A DNA stretch of 33,872 nt, from the NCBI GenBank assembly GCA_947454355.1, contig CANGKR010000008.1, positions 1-33,872 of the forward strand, read 5' to 3'. The notes beneath the pieces were generated by a model, which saw nothing but the letters and a program-made list of their open reading frames with translations, made no database searches and was not told the DNA's origin. A program made the position numbers and the translations under genes. How positions within the stretch are numbered: the first letter of the stretch is position 1; each line of letters begins with the position of its first letter. Below are positions 26,447 to 33,872 of the stretch, piece after piece. The DNA comes from Comamonadaceae bacterium (GTDB lineage Bacteria; Pseudomonadota; Gammaproteobacteria; Burkholderiales; Burkholderiaceae_C).

Positions 26447-27367
26447 TCAATGCGCGCCTGCTTGTTGCAAGCTGCGCGCAACTTGCAAACCGAGTGCTTC
26501 CGCTGTGGCCAAAGTGGGTTGATTCAAACTGGCCTGGGCGCGCACCAAAGTGGCCTCGCCTTCGGGGTCACCCCATGCCGCCTGGAGTGTCAATGCGTCA
26601 CCCATCAAAGTGGCGTGTGCTGCCAAAGGCATGGAGCAACTGCCCCCCATGGCCCGACTCACTGCGCGTTCGGCGGCCACGCGCCACCAAGAAGGGGTGT
26701 CTGCCAAAGGTGCTAACGCGTCGCGCAAGTCTTGCCGGTCGGAGCGGATTTCGATCCCCAGCGCCCCTTGCCCAGCAGCGGGCAACATGTCGGCTTCATC
26801 AAAAATATGGCGAATGCGTTCGCTCATGTTCAACCGCTTGAGACCCGCAGCCGCCAACACGATTCCTGCATACTGGCCTTCGTCGAGTTTGCGCAGGCGT
26901 GTATCGAGGTTGCCCCGTAAGGGCTCGATCTTCAAGTCCGGCCGCAAGGCCCGCAGCAAGACGGTGCGGCGCAAGCTCGAGGTGCCTACCACCGCGCCTG
27001 CGGGCAAATCGTTCAAGCTGGCATATTGCGAGGAGACCCAGGCATCACGCGGGTCTTCACGTTGCATCACGCAGGCCAGGTCAAAACCTTCGGGCAGATC
27101 CATGGGCACGTCTTTGAGCGAATGCACCGCGATATCGGCACGGCCTTCTTGCAGGGCCAATTCCAGCTCTTTGACAAACAGTCCCTTGCCGCCCACTTTA
27201 CTCAAACTGCGGTCCAGAATTTGATCACCCTGGGTGGTCATGCCCAACAAAGTCACGTGGTGACCACGCGCTTTCAACAGGGCTTGCACATGCTCGGCTT
27301 GCCACAGAGCCAGTCGGCTTTCTCGGGTGGCAATGACAATCGACAAAGGGGCAGCGTTGGCGTTCAA
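26447..27367 (-). CDS. hemC: Porphobilinogen deaminase HemC, TTG start
   Basis: HemC polymerises four porphobilinogens to hydroxymethylbilane on a covalently bound dipyrromethane cofactor. The 306-residue protein has [13 protein letters not shown] at the N-terminus, the catalytic D86 in [15 protein letters not shown], and the cofactor-binding C244 in GGSCSMPL. The only start codon before the conserved region is a TTG at 27367, with no strong ribosome-binding site, so translation may be weak. It is the first gene of hemCDXY and is divergent from ppc. The 86-bp spacer contains a perfect inverted repeat that may be an operator. Confidence 0.94.
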   Translation of the reverse strand: MNANAAPLSIVIATRESRLALWQAEHVQALLKARGHHVTLLGMTTQGDQILDRSLSKVGGKGLFVKELELALQEGRADIAVHSLKDVPMDLPEGFDLACVMQREDPRDAWVSSQYASLNDLPAGAVVGTSSLRRTVLLRALRPDLKIEPLRGNLDTRLRKLDEGQYAGIVLAAAGLKRLNMSERIRHIFDEADMLPAAGQGALGIEIRSDRQDLRDALAPLADTPSWWRVAAERAVSRAMGGSCSMPLAAHATLMGDALTLQAAWGDPEGEATLVRAQASLNQPTLATAEALGLQVARSLQQAGAH

Positions 27368-27385
27368 AACAGTAACTCGTTGGTA

Positions 27386-27439
27386 ATTGTGAGGGCTGGG
27401 TCAATGCTAGCATGGGCAAACCTCCTCCACCCTCACAAT
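27386..27439. promoter_or_regulatory. Dyad-symmetric element between hemC and ppc
   Basis: ATTGTGAGGG (27386-27395) is repeated in inverted orientation as CCCTCACAAT (27430-27439) with no mismatch. The arms are 34 bp apart, and their centres are 44 bp apart, close to four helical turns. Inside them lies the perfect palindrome ATGCTAGCAT (27404-27413). The element fills most of the divergent promoter region. It could be a two-site operator for one regulator of hemC and ppc, or a stem in one of the leaders. No known regulator consensus is recognised. Confidence 0.55.
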
Positions 27440-27453
27440 GCCACGTGCACGCC

Positions 27454-30273
27454 ATGAAACAGGCTACTGAAACCCCCGTTCGCCAAACCCGGAACAATGA
27501 ACGCCCCTTAGTCGAAGACATTCGACTGCTCGGCCGCATCCTGGGCGATGTGATTCGCGAACAAGAAGGGGCCGAGATTTATGAACTGGTAGAGAGCATC
27601 CGCAAACTTTCGGTAGCCTTTCGCCGCGACGCGGACCACGAGGCCGACAAAGCACTGAAGAAACTGCTGAAAAGCCTGAGCGGAGAACAAGCCGTCAGCG
27701 TGATCCGCGCCTTCACTTATTTTTCGCATTTAGCCAATCTGGCCGAAGACAGGCACCACATCCGGCGCCGCGCGGTGCACGAGCGTGCTGGCGACACCCA
27801 AGAAGGCAGCATTGAAGTGGCCTTGCAACGCATGCGCTGGGCTGGCATCACCCCCAAAACCATCGCCCAGACTTTGGCACACAGCTATGTGGCCCCGGTC
27901 TTGACGGCTCACCCCACCGAAGTTCAAAGACAAAGTATCTTGAGTGCCGAGCGTGATTTGGCGCACCTCTTGACCGCCCGTGATGAAATCAAAAACCGCG
28001 CCGCCTTGCTGCCCTCCAGCAAGGACGCTTTGAGCCCGCGTGAATTAGCCGCCAATGAGCAACAGATGCGGGCCCGCGTGATGCAACTGTGGCAAACGCG
28101 ATTGTTGCGTTTTTCCAAGTTGACCGTAGCCGACGAAATTGAAAACGCCTTGAGCTATTACGAAGCCACATTCCTGCGCGAGATTCCCAAAATTTATGCC
28201 GAGCTGGAACAGGCGCTGGACAAGCAACCTGTGGCCTCGTTCTTGCGGATGGGTCAATGGATTGGCGGTGACCGTGACGGCAATCCCAACGTCTCTGCCG
28301 AAACCCTGGAATACGCCTTGCGCCGGCAAGCCGAAGTGGCACTGCGTCACTACCTGACCGAATTGCACTTTCTGGGTGGCGAGTTGTCCTTGTCGGCCAT
28401 GCTGGTGGACTTTCCGGCCGACATGCGGGCCTTGGCCGAACGCTCGCCAGACACCAATGCGCACCGCATGGATGAGCCCTACCGCCGCGCCCTCACCGGC
28501 ATGTATGCCCGACTGGCCTCCACGCTCAAGAACTTGACCGGCGGCGATGCTGCTCGCCATGCGGTGGCGCCACAAAATCCCTATCCCGATGCACAAGCGT
28601 TCTTGGCCGATTTACGCGTCATGGAACAGTCGCTGCGCAGCCAGCATTTGCAAGTACTGGCCGACCAGCGTTTGCACCCCTTGATTCGGGCGGTCGAAGT
28701 GTTTGGCTTTCACTTGGCCACAGTCGATCTGCGCCAAAGCTCTGACAAGCACGAAGAGGTGGTCAACGAGCTGCTCGCCACCGCACGGGTCCATGCGCAG
28801 TATTCGGCGCTGGACGAAACCGCGAAACGCAACTTGCTTTTGCAACTGCTCAACGATGCCCGCCCCTTGCGCGTGCCTGGCGCCCCCTACTCTGCCCATG
28901 CACGGTCGGAGCTGGCGATTTTTGAATCTGCTCAGCGCATGCGCCAGCGCTATGGTGCCGAGGCGATCCGCCACTACATCATCAGCCACACCGAAACCGT
29001 GAGCGATTTGCTTGAAGTCTTGTTGTTGCAAAAAGAAGTGGGCCTGATGCAGGGCACCTTGGACCGCGAGGCCACAGCCGACTTGATCGTGGTGCCCCTG
29101 TTCGAGACGATCGAAGACTTGCGCAATGCCGCGCCCATCATGCGTGACTACTACGCACTGCCGGGTGTGGCAAGCTTGATCCAGCGCTCGGGCGCCGAGC
29201 AGGACATCATGCTGGGCTATTCCGACAGCAACAAGGATGGGGGTATTTTCACCAGCAACTGGGAGCTGTACCGAGCCGAGATTGCACTGGTGGAACTCTT
29301 TGACACGCTGGCCAACAGCCACAACATCCAGCTGCGCATGTTCCATGGCCGAGGCGGCACGGTGGGCCGCGGCGGTGGTCCGAGCTACCAGGCGATTTTG
29401 GCCCAGCCGCCGGGCACGGTACGGGGTCAAATCCGTTTGACCGAACAAGGCGAAGTGATCGGCTCCAAATACGCCAACCCCGAAATCGGCCGCCGCAATC
29501 TCGAAACACTGGTGGCCGCCACACTCGAAGCCACATTGCTGCAGCCCACCAAACCTGCCACCCGACAATTTCTGGATACAGCGGCCGTGCTCTCGCAAGC
29601 CAGCATGAACGCCTACCGCGCCTTGGTGTATGAGACCCCGGGCTTCAATGATTATTTTTTCAGTGCCACGCCGATCCGCGAGATCGCCGAACTCAACATC
29701 GGCTCGCGCCCCGCATCGCGCAAAGCCAATCAGCAAATCGAAGACCTGCGAGCCATCCCCTGGGGCTTCAGCTGGGGCCAATGCCGCCTGACCTTGCCCG
29801 GCTGGTACGGTTTTGGCTCGGCGGTCAGCCAACTGCTCGATCAACCCACGCCCACCGAACGCAAGGCCGCGCTGGCACTGCTGCAAAAGATGTACCGTCA
29901 GTGGCCTTTCTTTCGCACCCTGCTGTCCAACATGGACATGGTGCTGGCCAAGAGCGATCTGGCCTTGGCTTCTCGGTATGCTGAATTGGTGGGCGATGGC
30001 CGGCTGCGCAAAAAAATCTTCACCGCCATCGATGCCGAATGGCACCGTACCGTGGAAGCCTTGGCGCAGATCACAGGCGAGAAAAACCGCCTGGCCAACA
30101 ACCCGGCGCTGGCACGCTCGATCCGGCACCGATTTCCGTACATCGATCCCCTGCACCACCTGCAGGTGGAGTTGGTACGGCGCTACCGCGCGGGCCTGGC
30201 GGACGAACGGGTGCAGCGCGGTATCCACATCAGCATCAACGGGATTGCGGCGGGCTTGCGCAACACGGGTTAA
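27454..30273 (+). CDS. ppc: Phosphoenolpyruvate carboxylase
   Basis: Ppc carboxylates phosphoenolpyruvate to oxaloacetate and so refills the TCA cycle. The 939-residue protein has the catalytic His in TAHPTEVQR (H153), the [11 protein letters not shown] motif, the glycine-rich [14 protein letters not shown] loop and the conserved C-terminal end [12 protein letters not shown]. Length is normal (E. coli 883; beta-proteobacterial forms are longer). I use the ATG at 27454. An in-frame ATG at 27412 would add 14 residues and would lie inside the palindrome of the spacer; neither has a good ribosome-binding site. It is divergent from hemC and is followed 79 bp later by a serine-hydrolase gene. Confidence 0.95.
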   Translation: MKQATETPVRQTRNNERPLVEDIRLLGRILGDVIREQEGAEIYELVESIRKLSVAFRRDADHEADKALKKLLKSLSGEQAVSVIRAFTYFSHLANLAEDRHHIRRRAVHERAGDTQEGSIEVALQRMRWAGITPKTIAQTLAHSYVAPVLTAHPTEVQRQSILSAERDLAHLLTARDEIKNRAALLPSSKDALSPRELAANEQQMRARVMQLWQTRLLRFSKLTVADEIENALSYYEATFLREIPKIYAELEQALDKQPVASFLRMGQWIGGDRDGNPNVSAETLEYALRRQAEVALRHYLTELHFLGGELSLSAMLVDFPADMRALAERSPDTNAHRMDEPYRRALTGMYARLASTLKNLTGGDAARHAVAPQNPYPDAQAFLADLRVMEQSLRSQHLQVLADQRLHPLIRAVEVFGFHLATVDLRQSSDKHEEVVNELLATARVHAQYSALDETAKRNLLLQLLNDARPLRVPGAPYSAHARSELAIFESAQRMRQRYGAEAIRHYIISHTETVSDLLEVLLLQKEVGLMQGTLDREATADLIVVPLFETIEDLRNAAPIMRDYYALPGVASLIQRSGAEQDIMLGYSDSNKDGGIFTSNWELYRAEIALVELFDTLANSHNIQLRMFHGRGGTVGRGGGPSYQAILAQPPGTVRGQIRLTEQGEVIGSKYANPEIGRRNLETLVAATLEATLLQPTKPATRQFLDTAAVLSQASMNAYRALVYETPGFNDYFFSATPIREIAELNIGSRPASRKANQQIEDLRAIPWGFSWGQCRLTLPGWYGFGSAVSQLLDQPTPTERKAALALLQKMYRQWPFFRTLLSNMDMVLAKSDLALASRYAELVGDGRLRKKIFTAIDAEWHRTVEALAQITGEKNRLANNPALARSIRHRFPYIDPLHHLQVELVRRYRAGLADERVQRGIHISINGIAAGLRNTG

Positions 30274-30352
30274 TTCGCATGGTGCGTGCCTCAGGGTGAT
30301 CTCATAATGGGTTGAACGATGGCATGTTCGATGCCTTATTTGAAAGCCCTGT

Positions 30353-31597
30353 ATGTCCAACGCCCCCGCCGTTCCCCACTTTCCAGCAGCCCGCGACTGC
30401 GATCCCCGCACCTTGGGCTGGATGCAAGGCTCCCCACCGCCGGCAGACAAGCGCATCCAGTTTCACGACACCACCAGCTACCGCTTTCCTCAGTTGCGCT
30501 GGAGCTTTGCACACCAGCGGCAATTGGTGCCCACCGTGGCGGTCGCCCATGCGCACGCGCTGGGCATGCCCGTATCGGCAAAGAATTTGCCATCCATCCA
30601 GTACACCGCTTTGGGCGGCCAAGGTGGCGGTGATTGGGCCAACATGATGGAGGCCACCTACACCGATGCGCTGCTGGTGATGCACAAGGGTCAGGTCTTG
30701 TTTGAACATTACGGCGGTGTCATGACGCCATCTACACCGCACATTGCCATGTCGGTGTCCAAGTCCTTCATGGGCACGATGGCGGCATGTTTGGTGGCAC
30801 AGGGCCAATTGGACGAGCACCAGCGTGTGGAGCACTATGTACCCGAATTGAAAGCCAGTGGCTTTGGCAACGCCACGGTGCGGCAAGTCATGGACATGAC
30901 GACAGGCATCGATTACACCGAAAACTACGCCGACCCACAGGCCGAAATTTGGAACCACATGCGTGCAGGCGGCGTCATGCCCAGGCCAATCCATTATGAC
31001 GGGCCCACCCATTTCTACGATTATTTGCCCCGCGTGAGACCATTGGGAGTGCATGGCGAAAAATTCACCTACCGGACCGCCAATACGGATGTGCTGGGCT
31101 GGATCGTGGCCCGGGTCACGGGCCTGAGTTCCGAAGCATTGCTGTCCCAACTCATCTGGCAGCCCATGGGTGCAGAGCACGACGCCTACTATGCGGTGGA
31201 CTCTGTGGGCACAGCCTTTGCGGGTGGCGGACTGAACACCAGCTTGCGTGACCTGGCCCGATTTGGCGAGTTGATGCGCAATCACGGCCGTGTGGGTGAC
31301 CAGCAAGTGCTGCCCGAAGCTGCCGTGCGCGACTGTTTTGCCGGAGCCGATCCCGCACAATTTACGGCGAACGGGCCACCCACCCTGCCGGGCTGGAGTT
31401 ACCGCAATATGTGGTGGGTGTCACACAACCCGCATGGTGCCATGATGGCTCGAGGAGTGCACGGCCAGAACATCTACATCGACCCGAAAGCCGAGATGGT
31501 CATTGCACGCTATGCATCCCATCCGATTGCGGCCAACATCGGCAACGACCCTCACACCCTGCCCGCCTACCATGCGATGGCGCTGGCTTTGTTGTGA
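30353..31597 (+). CDS. Serine hydrolase of the beta-lactamase/NylB (S12) family
   Basis: This is a 414-residue protein of the class-C beta-lactamase fold. The nucleophile motif S-x-x-K is S134-V-S-K137 (AMSVSKSFMGT). DMTTGIDYTENYADP carries the probable catalytic Tyr (Y192, 58 residues after S134, the spacing I recall for S112-Y170 of NylB). FTYRTANTDVLGW (about 238-250) and GVHGQNIYIDP (about 368-378) match the later motifs. The closest named relative by pattern is 6-aminohexanoate-dimer hydrolase; natural substrates of such homologues are mostly unknown and may be esters or amides. There is no signal peptide, so it is cytoplasmic. It follows ppc by 79 bp; a CATAAT hexamer at 30303-30308 could be its own -10 box. 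It is convergent with the b561 gene. Confidence 0.82.
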   Translation: MSNAPAVPHFPAARDCDPRTLGWMQGSPPPADKRIQFHDTTSYRFPQLRWSFAHQRQLVPTVAVAHAHALGMPVSAKNLPSIQYTALGGQGGGDWANMMEATYTDALLVMHKGQVLFEHYGGVMTPSTPHIAMSVSKSFMGTMAACLVAQGQLDEHQRVEHYVPELKASGFGNATVRQVMDMTTGIDYTENYADPQAEIWNHMRAGGVMPRPIHYDGPTHFYDYLPRVRPLGVHGEKFTYRTANTDVLGWIVARVTGLSSEALLSQLIWQPMGAEHDAYYAVDSVGTAFAGGGLNTSLRDLARFGELMRNHGRVGDQQVLPEAAVRDCFAGADPAQFTANGPPTLPGWSYRNMWWVSHNPHGAMMARGVHGQNIYIDPKAEMVIARYASHPIAANIGNDPHTLPAYHAMALALL

Positions 31598-31611
31598 TGG
31601 ACTGGTGCGCT

Positions 31612-32160
31612 TCAGTCCACATCGCTGCCTTGCGCTGAACGTTTGCGCCCGGTGATCATGGCGATCACCAGGTTTTCGCGGTGCATCAGGCTGCTCAGGA
31701 TCACACCCGCGATGTGCAGGGCGATGCAGCCCAGGCAAATCCACGCGATGGCCGCGTGGACCTCAAGTGGTTCGGCGTAGCCCCAGAACCATTCGGTGGT
31801 GCATAACCAACCACTGACTCCGAGCGCCATCATCAGGCACAGCAAAATGAGCACCATCCAGCCGCCCAAGGGGTTGTGCCCCAGATAGCGTGTGGCCTGC
31901 CCTTGCCACACCGATCGGGCATACCGCCAAGTGACAGAGATCGGCTTGAGAAAGCGAGACCATCCGCTGTAGCGATCGGTGCTGCGCCAGGCCAGGCCGC
32001 AGCGCAACAAGGCCCAAACGACCAAACCATAACCAGCCGCCGCATGCCAGGGCCCCTGCAAATCACGAGTCCACCAAGCCAGGGCCATGCACGCGACCCC
32101 GGCCCCGTGCAGCCCACGGATCGGCCAAGACCAGACCTGCGTCAGATCAGCTTTTGACAC
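31612..32160 (-). CDS. Cytochrome b561-type membrane protein
   Basis: This is a 182-residue inner-membrane protein with four predicted helices (about 11-30, 37-57, 99-119 and 133-157). Histidines suitable for haem b are placed at H18, H39, H135 and H149, the pattern of the b561/Ni-Fe-hydrogenase b-subunit family; NPLGGW before helix 3 and the WXXXAEPLEVHAAIAW-like stretch before helix 4 are typical. It probably passes electrons across the membrane. I use the GTG at 32160, which overlaps the end of the PepSY gene; the frame is open further upstream but only as a shadow of that gene. Control through the upstream Fur box suggests a role in iron-limited cells, for example as a ferric reductase. 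The substrate is not known. Confidence 0.83.
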   Translation of the reverse strand: MSKADLTQVWSWPIRGLHGAGVACMALAWWTRDLQGPWHAAAGYGLVVWALLRCGLAWRSTDRYSGWSRFLKPISVTWRYARSVWQGQATRYLGHNPLGGWMVLILLCLMMALGVSGWLCTTEWFWGYAEPLEVHAAIAWICLGCIALHIAGVILSSLMHRENLVIAMITGRKRSAQGSDVD

Positions 32161-32422
32161 GCTCGAAAGTTTTGGGGTCAAAAAATGCTTCTGTTTTTTG
32201 GCCTTGCGGGTCTTTGGCGTAGACCTCATAGCAAGATTTGGTGGCCTCAATCCGGCGCACCTGCCAACCTTCACTGACCAGTTTTTGCTGCAACAGCTCG
32301 CGGGCCTGCCATTCAGCTTTGGGATAAGTTGGGCATTGCACGTTGCCATGGGCAAAAGCAGACAGCGAAGACATCAGCACAGCAGCGCCAAGGCATTGAG
32401 AGAGAGGAAAGAAGCATTTCAT
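32147..32422 (-). CDS. Small periplasmic PepSY-domain protein
   Basis: This is a 91-residue protein with a signal peptide (MKCFFPLSQCLGAAVLMSSLSAFA, cleaved near residue 24) and one PepSY-like domain. The domain has the pattern ARELLQQKLVSEGWQVRRIEATKSCYEVYAKDPQGQKTEAFFDP, with two cysteines in the mature part (VQCP and KSCY) that could form a disulfide. PepSY proteins often sit beside membrane redox proteins and iron-uptake genes. The gene overlaps the b561 start by 14 bases, so the pair is probably translationally coupled. I chose the ATG at 32422 because it creates a clean signal peptide; a longer frame starts at 32485. The Fur box upstream controls it. Confidence 0.82.
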   Translation of the reverse strand: MKCFFPLSQCLGAAVLMSSLSAFAHGNVQCPTYPKAEWQARELLQQKLVSEGWQVRRIEATKSCYEVYAKDPQGQKTEAFFDPKTFERVKS

Positions 32423-32630
32423 GAAAAAACCCGATTCAAATTTGTTCAGCTCCGTCACCCTGGGCGAAAAAGCTTTTTTAATCAACGAGTCTATATTTTA
32501 ATGAGAATCATTCGCAATTGGAAAGAGGCTCTAAAAAACCCAATAGACGCGAAGGTCAATGTGGGCGGAAAAAGGGGGGCTGTGCCCGCCCTGCGATGAA
32601 CCCTCAGCGGCCCGATAAAATAAGAAAAAT
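32423..32630. other. Divergent regulatory gap between the PepSY gene and argH
   Basis: The 208-bp gap holds the Fur box and minus-strand promoter of the PepSY/b561 pair on its left side. On the right side are a 6-bp hairpin (gggcgg, 32563-32568, with ccgccc, 32586-32591) and a plus-strand TAAAAT hexamer (32616-32621), ten bases before the argH ATG. The TAAAAT is too close to the ATG for a normal leader unless argH mRNA is almost leaderless. No gene is seen. Confidence 0.5.
32497..32515 (-). promoter_or_regulatory. Fur box upstream of the PepSY/b561 pair
   Basis: The 19-mer matches 14 of 19 positions of GATAATGATAATCATTATC, including the whole TAATGA and AATCATT cores. It overlaps a minus-strand promoter whose -35 reads TTGCGA and whose -10 reads TATAGA at 16 bp, so bound Fe-Fur would block RNA polymerase. 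This places the pair under iron repression. It is about 75 bp upstream of the PepSY ATG. Confidence 0.75.
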
Positions 32631-33872
32631 ATGACAAACCAACTCGACACAAAATCCCAGGCCTGGTCGGCGCTCTTTTCGGAACCCATGAGTGAGTTGG
32701 TCAAGCGCTACACGGCGAGCGTGTTTTTTGACAAACGGCTGTGGCAAGCAGACATCCAAGGCTCACTGGCCCATGCCGAGATGCTGGCGGCGCAAGGCAT
32801 CATCGCCGCCCAAGACTGGGCGGACATCCAGCGCGGCATGGCGCAGATCACGCAAGAAATAGAATCCGGCGCTTTCGAATGGAAGCTGGACCTGGAAGAC
32901 GTACACCTGAACATCGAGGCCCGCCTGACCCAGTTGGTGGGCGATGCGGGCAAGCGCTTGCATACGGGCCGCAGTCGCAACGACCAAGTGGCCACCGACG
33001 TGCGCCTCTGGCTGCGCAGCGAGATGAACCTGATCATTGACCTGCTGGTGGACTTGCAAAAGTCACTGGTCAATGTAGCGGAAAAGAACGTCGAAGTCAT
33101 CCTGCCCGGCTTTACCCATTTGCAAGTGGCCCAGCCCGTGAGCTTTGCGCACCACTTGCTGGCTTATGTGGAAATGTTCGCCCGCGACGCTGAACGCATG
33201 AGCGACGTGCGCCGCCGCACCAACCGCCTACCGCTGGGCAGTGCCGCCTTGGCCGGCACCACTTACCCGCTGGACCGCGAGCGTGTGGCCCGCAGTCTGG
33301 GCATGGTCGATGAAGCCGGCAATCCACAAGTCTGCCAAAACAGTCTGGACGGGGTGAGCGACCGCGACTTCGCCATCGAGTTCACCGCCGCCGCTTCTCT
33401 ATGCATGGTGCACATCAGTCGCATGTCCGAAGAGTTGATTTTGTGGATGAGCCAGAACTTTGGGTTTGTGAAGATTGCTGACCGTTTCACCACCGGCTCG
33501 TCCATCATGCCCCAAAAGAAAAACCCCGACGTGCCTGAACTGGCCAGGGGCAAAAGTGGCCGCGTGTTCGGCCATCTCATGGGTCTGCTGACACTGATGA
33601 AAGGCCAGCCACTGGCCTACAACAAAGACAACCAGGAAGATAAAGAGCCGCTGTTTGACACTGTGGATACCCTCAAGGATACCTTGCGTATCTTCAGCGA
33701 AATGATCGGCGGCCAGCTCAACCTCGCCACTGGCCACAAAGAAGGCGGCATCACCGTGAACGCTGAGGCCATGGAAGCTGCAGTCAAAAAAGGCTATGCC
33801 ACCGCGACCGACTTGGCCGACTACCTGGTCAAAAAAGGCTTGCCTTTCCGCGATGCGCACGAAACGGTGGCC
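32631..33872 (+). CDS. argH: Argininosuccinate lyase ArgH, 3' end beyond the window
   Basis: ArgH splits argininosuccinate into arginine and fumarate, the last step of arginine synthesis. The 414 visible residues begin [20 protein letters not shown]. They include [31 protein letters not shown] and the superfamily signature [12 protein letters not shown] (289-300), which carries the catalytic serine. Family members have about 460 residues, so roughly 50 are missing past the right edge. The frame stays open to the edge. The ATG has only a weak AAGA upstream. It is divergent from the Fur-controlled pair. Confidence 0.96.
   Translation, partial: MTNQLDTKSQAWSALFSEPMSELVKRYTASVFFDKRLWQADIQGSLAHAEMLAAQGIIAAQDWADIQRGMAQITQEIESGAFEWKLDLEDVHLNIEARLTQLVGDAGKRLHTGRSRNDQVATDVRLWLRSEMNLIIDLLVDLQKSLVNVAEKNVEVILPGFTHLQVAQPVSFAHHLLAYVEMFARDAERMSDVRRRTNRLPLGSAALAGTTYPLDRERVARSLGMVDEAGNPQVCQNSLDGVSDRDFAIEFTAAASLCMVHISRMSEELILWMSQNFGFVKIADRFTTGSSIMPQKKNPDVPELARGKSGRVFGHLMGLLTLMKGQPLAYNKDNQEDKEPLFDTVDTLKDTLRIFSEMIGGQLNLATGHKEGGITVNAEAMEAAVKKGYATATDLADYLVKKGLPFRDAHETVA

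Noticed and set aside
30321-30341. Hairpin ggcat-gttcg-atgcc followed by ttattt after ppc, as a terminator
   Set aside because: The stem has only five pairs and the T-run is interrupted, too weak to call.
28612-30456. 614-codon minus-strand open frame opposite ppc
   Set aside because: Antisense shadow of a clearly functional ppc; no domain, no start signal.

Overview
The window is chromosomal DNA of a betaproteobacterium, most probably a member of the Comamonadaceae (Burkholderiales; a Limnohabitans- or Rhodoferax-like organism is a reasonable guess). The evidence is the gene order, the protein sequences, tightly packed operons with many ATGA start/stop overlaps, and a PdxJ of the divergent NVNK subtype that I associate with this family. 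Nearly everything is housekeeping. I see no phage, insertion sequence, CRISPR array, tRNA or rRNA gene.

Layout. (1) 1-6407, minus strand: lepA-lepB-rnc-era-recO-pdxJ-acpS, with acpS cut by the left edge. (2) 6408-6939: a 530-bp gap with a Rho-independent terminator, DnaA-box-like 9-mers and an AT-rich stretch. (3) 6940-8954, minus: the periplasmic protease mucD/degP and a small YgfX-like membrane protein. The rpoE-rseA-rseB genes that sit here in related bacteria are absent. (4) 8964-15278, minus: fatty-acid and ribosome cluster yceD-rpmF-plsX-fabH-fabD-fabG-acpP-fabF. (5) 15304-16688, plus: yceF (Maf) and an uncharacterised RsmI-like methyltransferase. (6) 16697-19741, minus: rluC-gph-Rieske protein-sppA. 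(7) 19742-23295, plus: rne with a 566-bp upstream region and a strong terminator. (8) 23300-27367, minus: hemC-hemD-hemX-hemY. (9) 27454-31597, plus: ppc and a NylB-like serine hydrolase. (10) 31612-32422, minus: a PepSY-domain periplasmic protein and a cytochrome b561-type protein behind a convincing Fur box. (11) 32631 to the right edge, plus: argH, lacking its 3' end.

How the genes work together. The fab cluster supplies acyl-ACP: FabD and FabH initiate, FabG and FabF elongate on AcpP, PlsX passes acyl groups to phospholipid synthesis, and AcpS (window start) activates AcpP. RNase III, RNase E, Era, LepA, RluC, L32 and YceD all act in ribosome or RNA biology. HemC and HemD make uroporphyrinogen III.

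I did not find an obviously new multi-gene system. The best candidates for follow-up are regulatory or architectural: a perfect 10-bp inverted repeat between hemC and ppc, the Fur-controlled PepSY/b561 pair, the missing sigma-E cassette, the mucD-lepA gap, the structured and C-rich rne leader, and an rpmF gene with its own promoter and terminator inside the fab operon.
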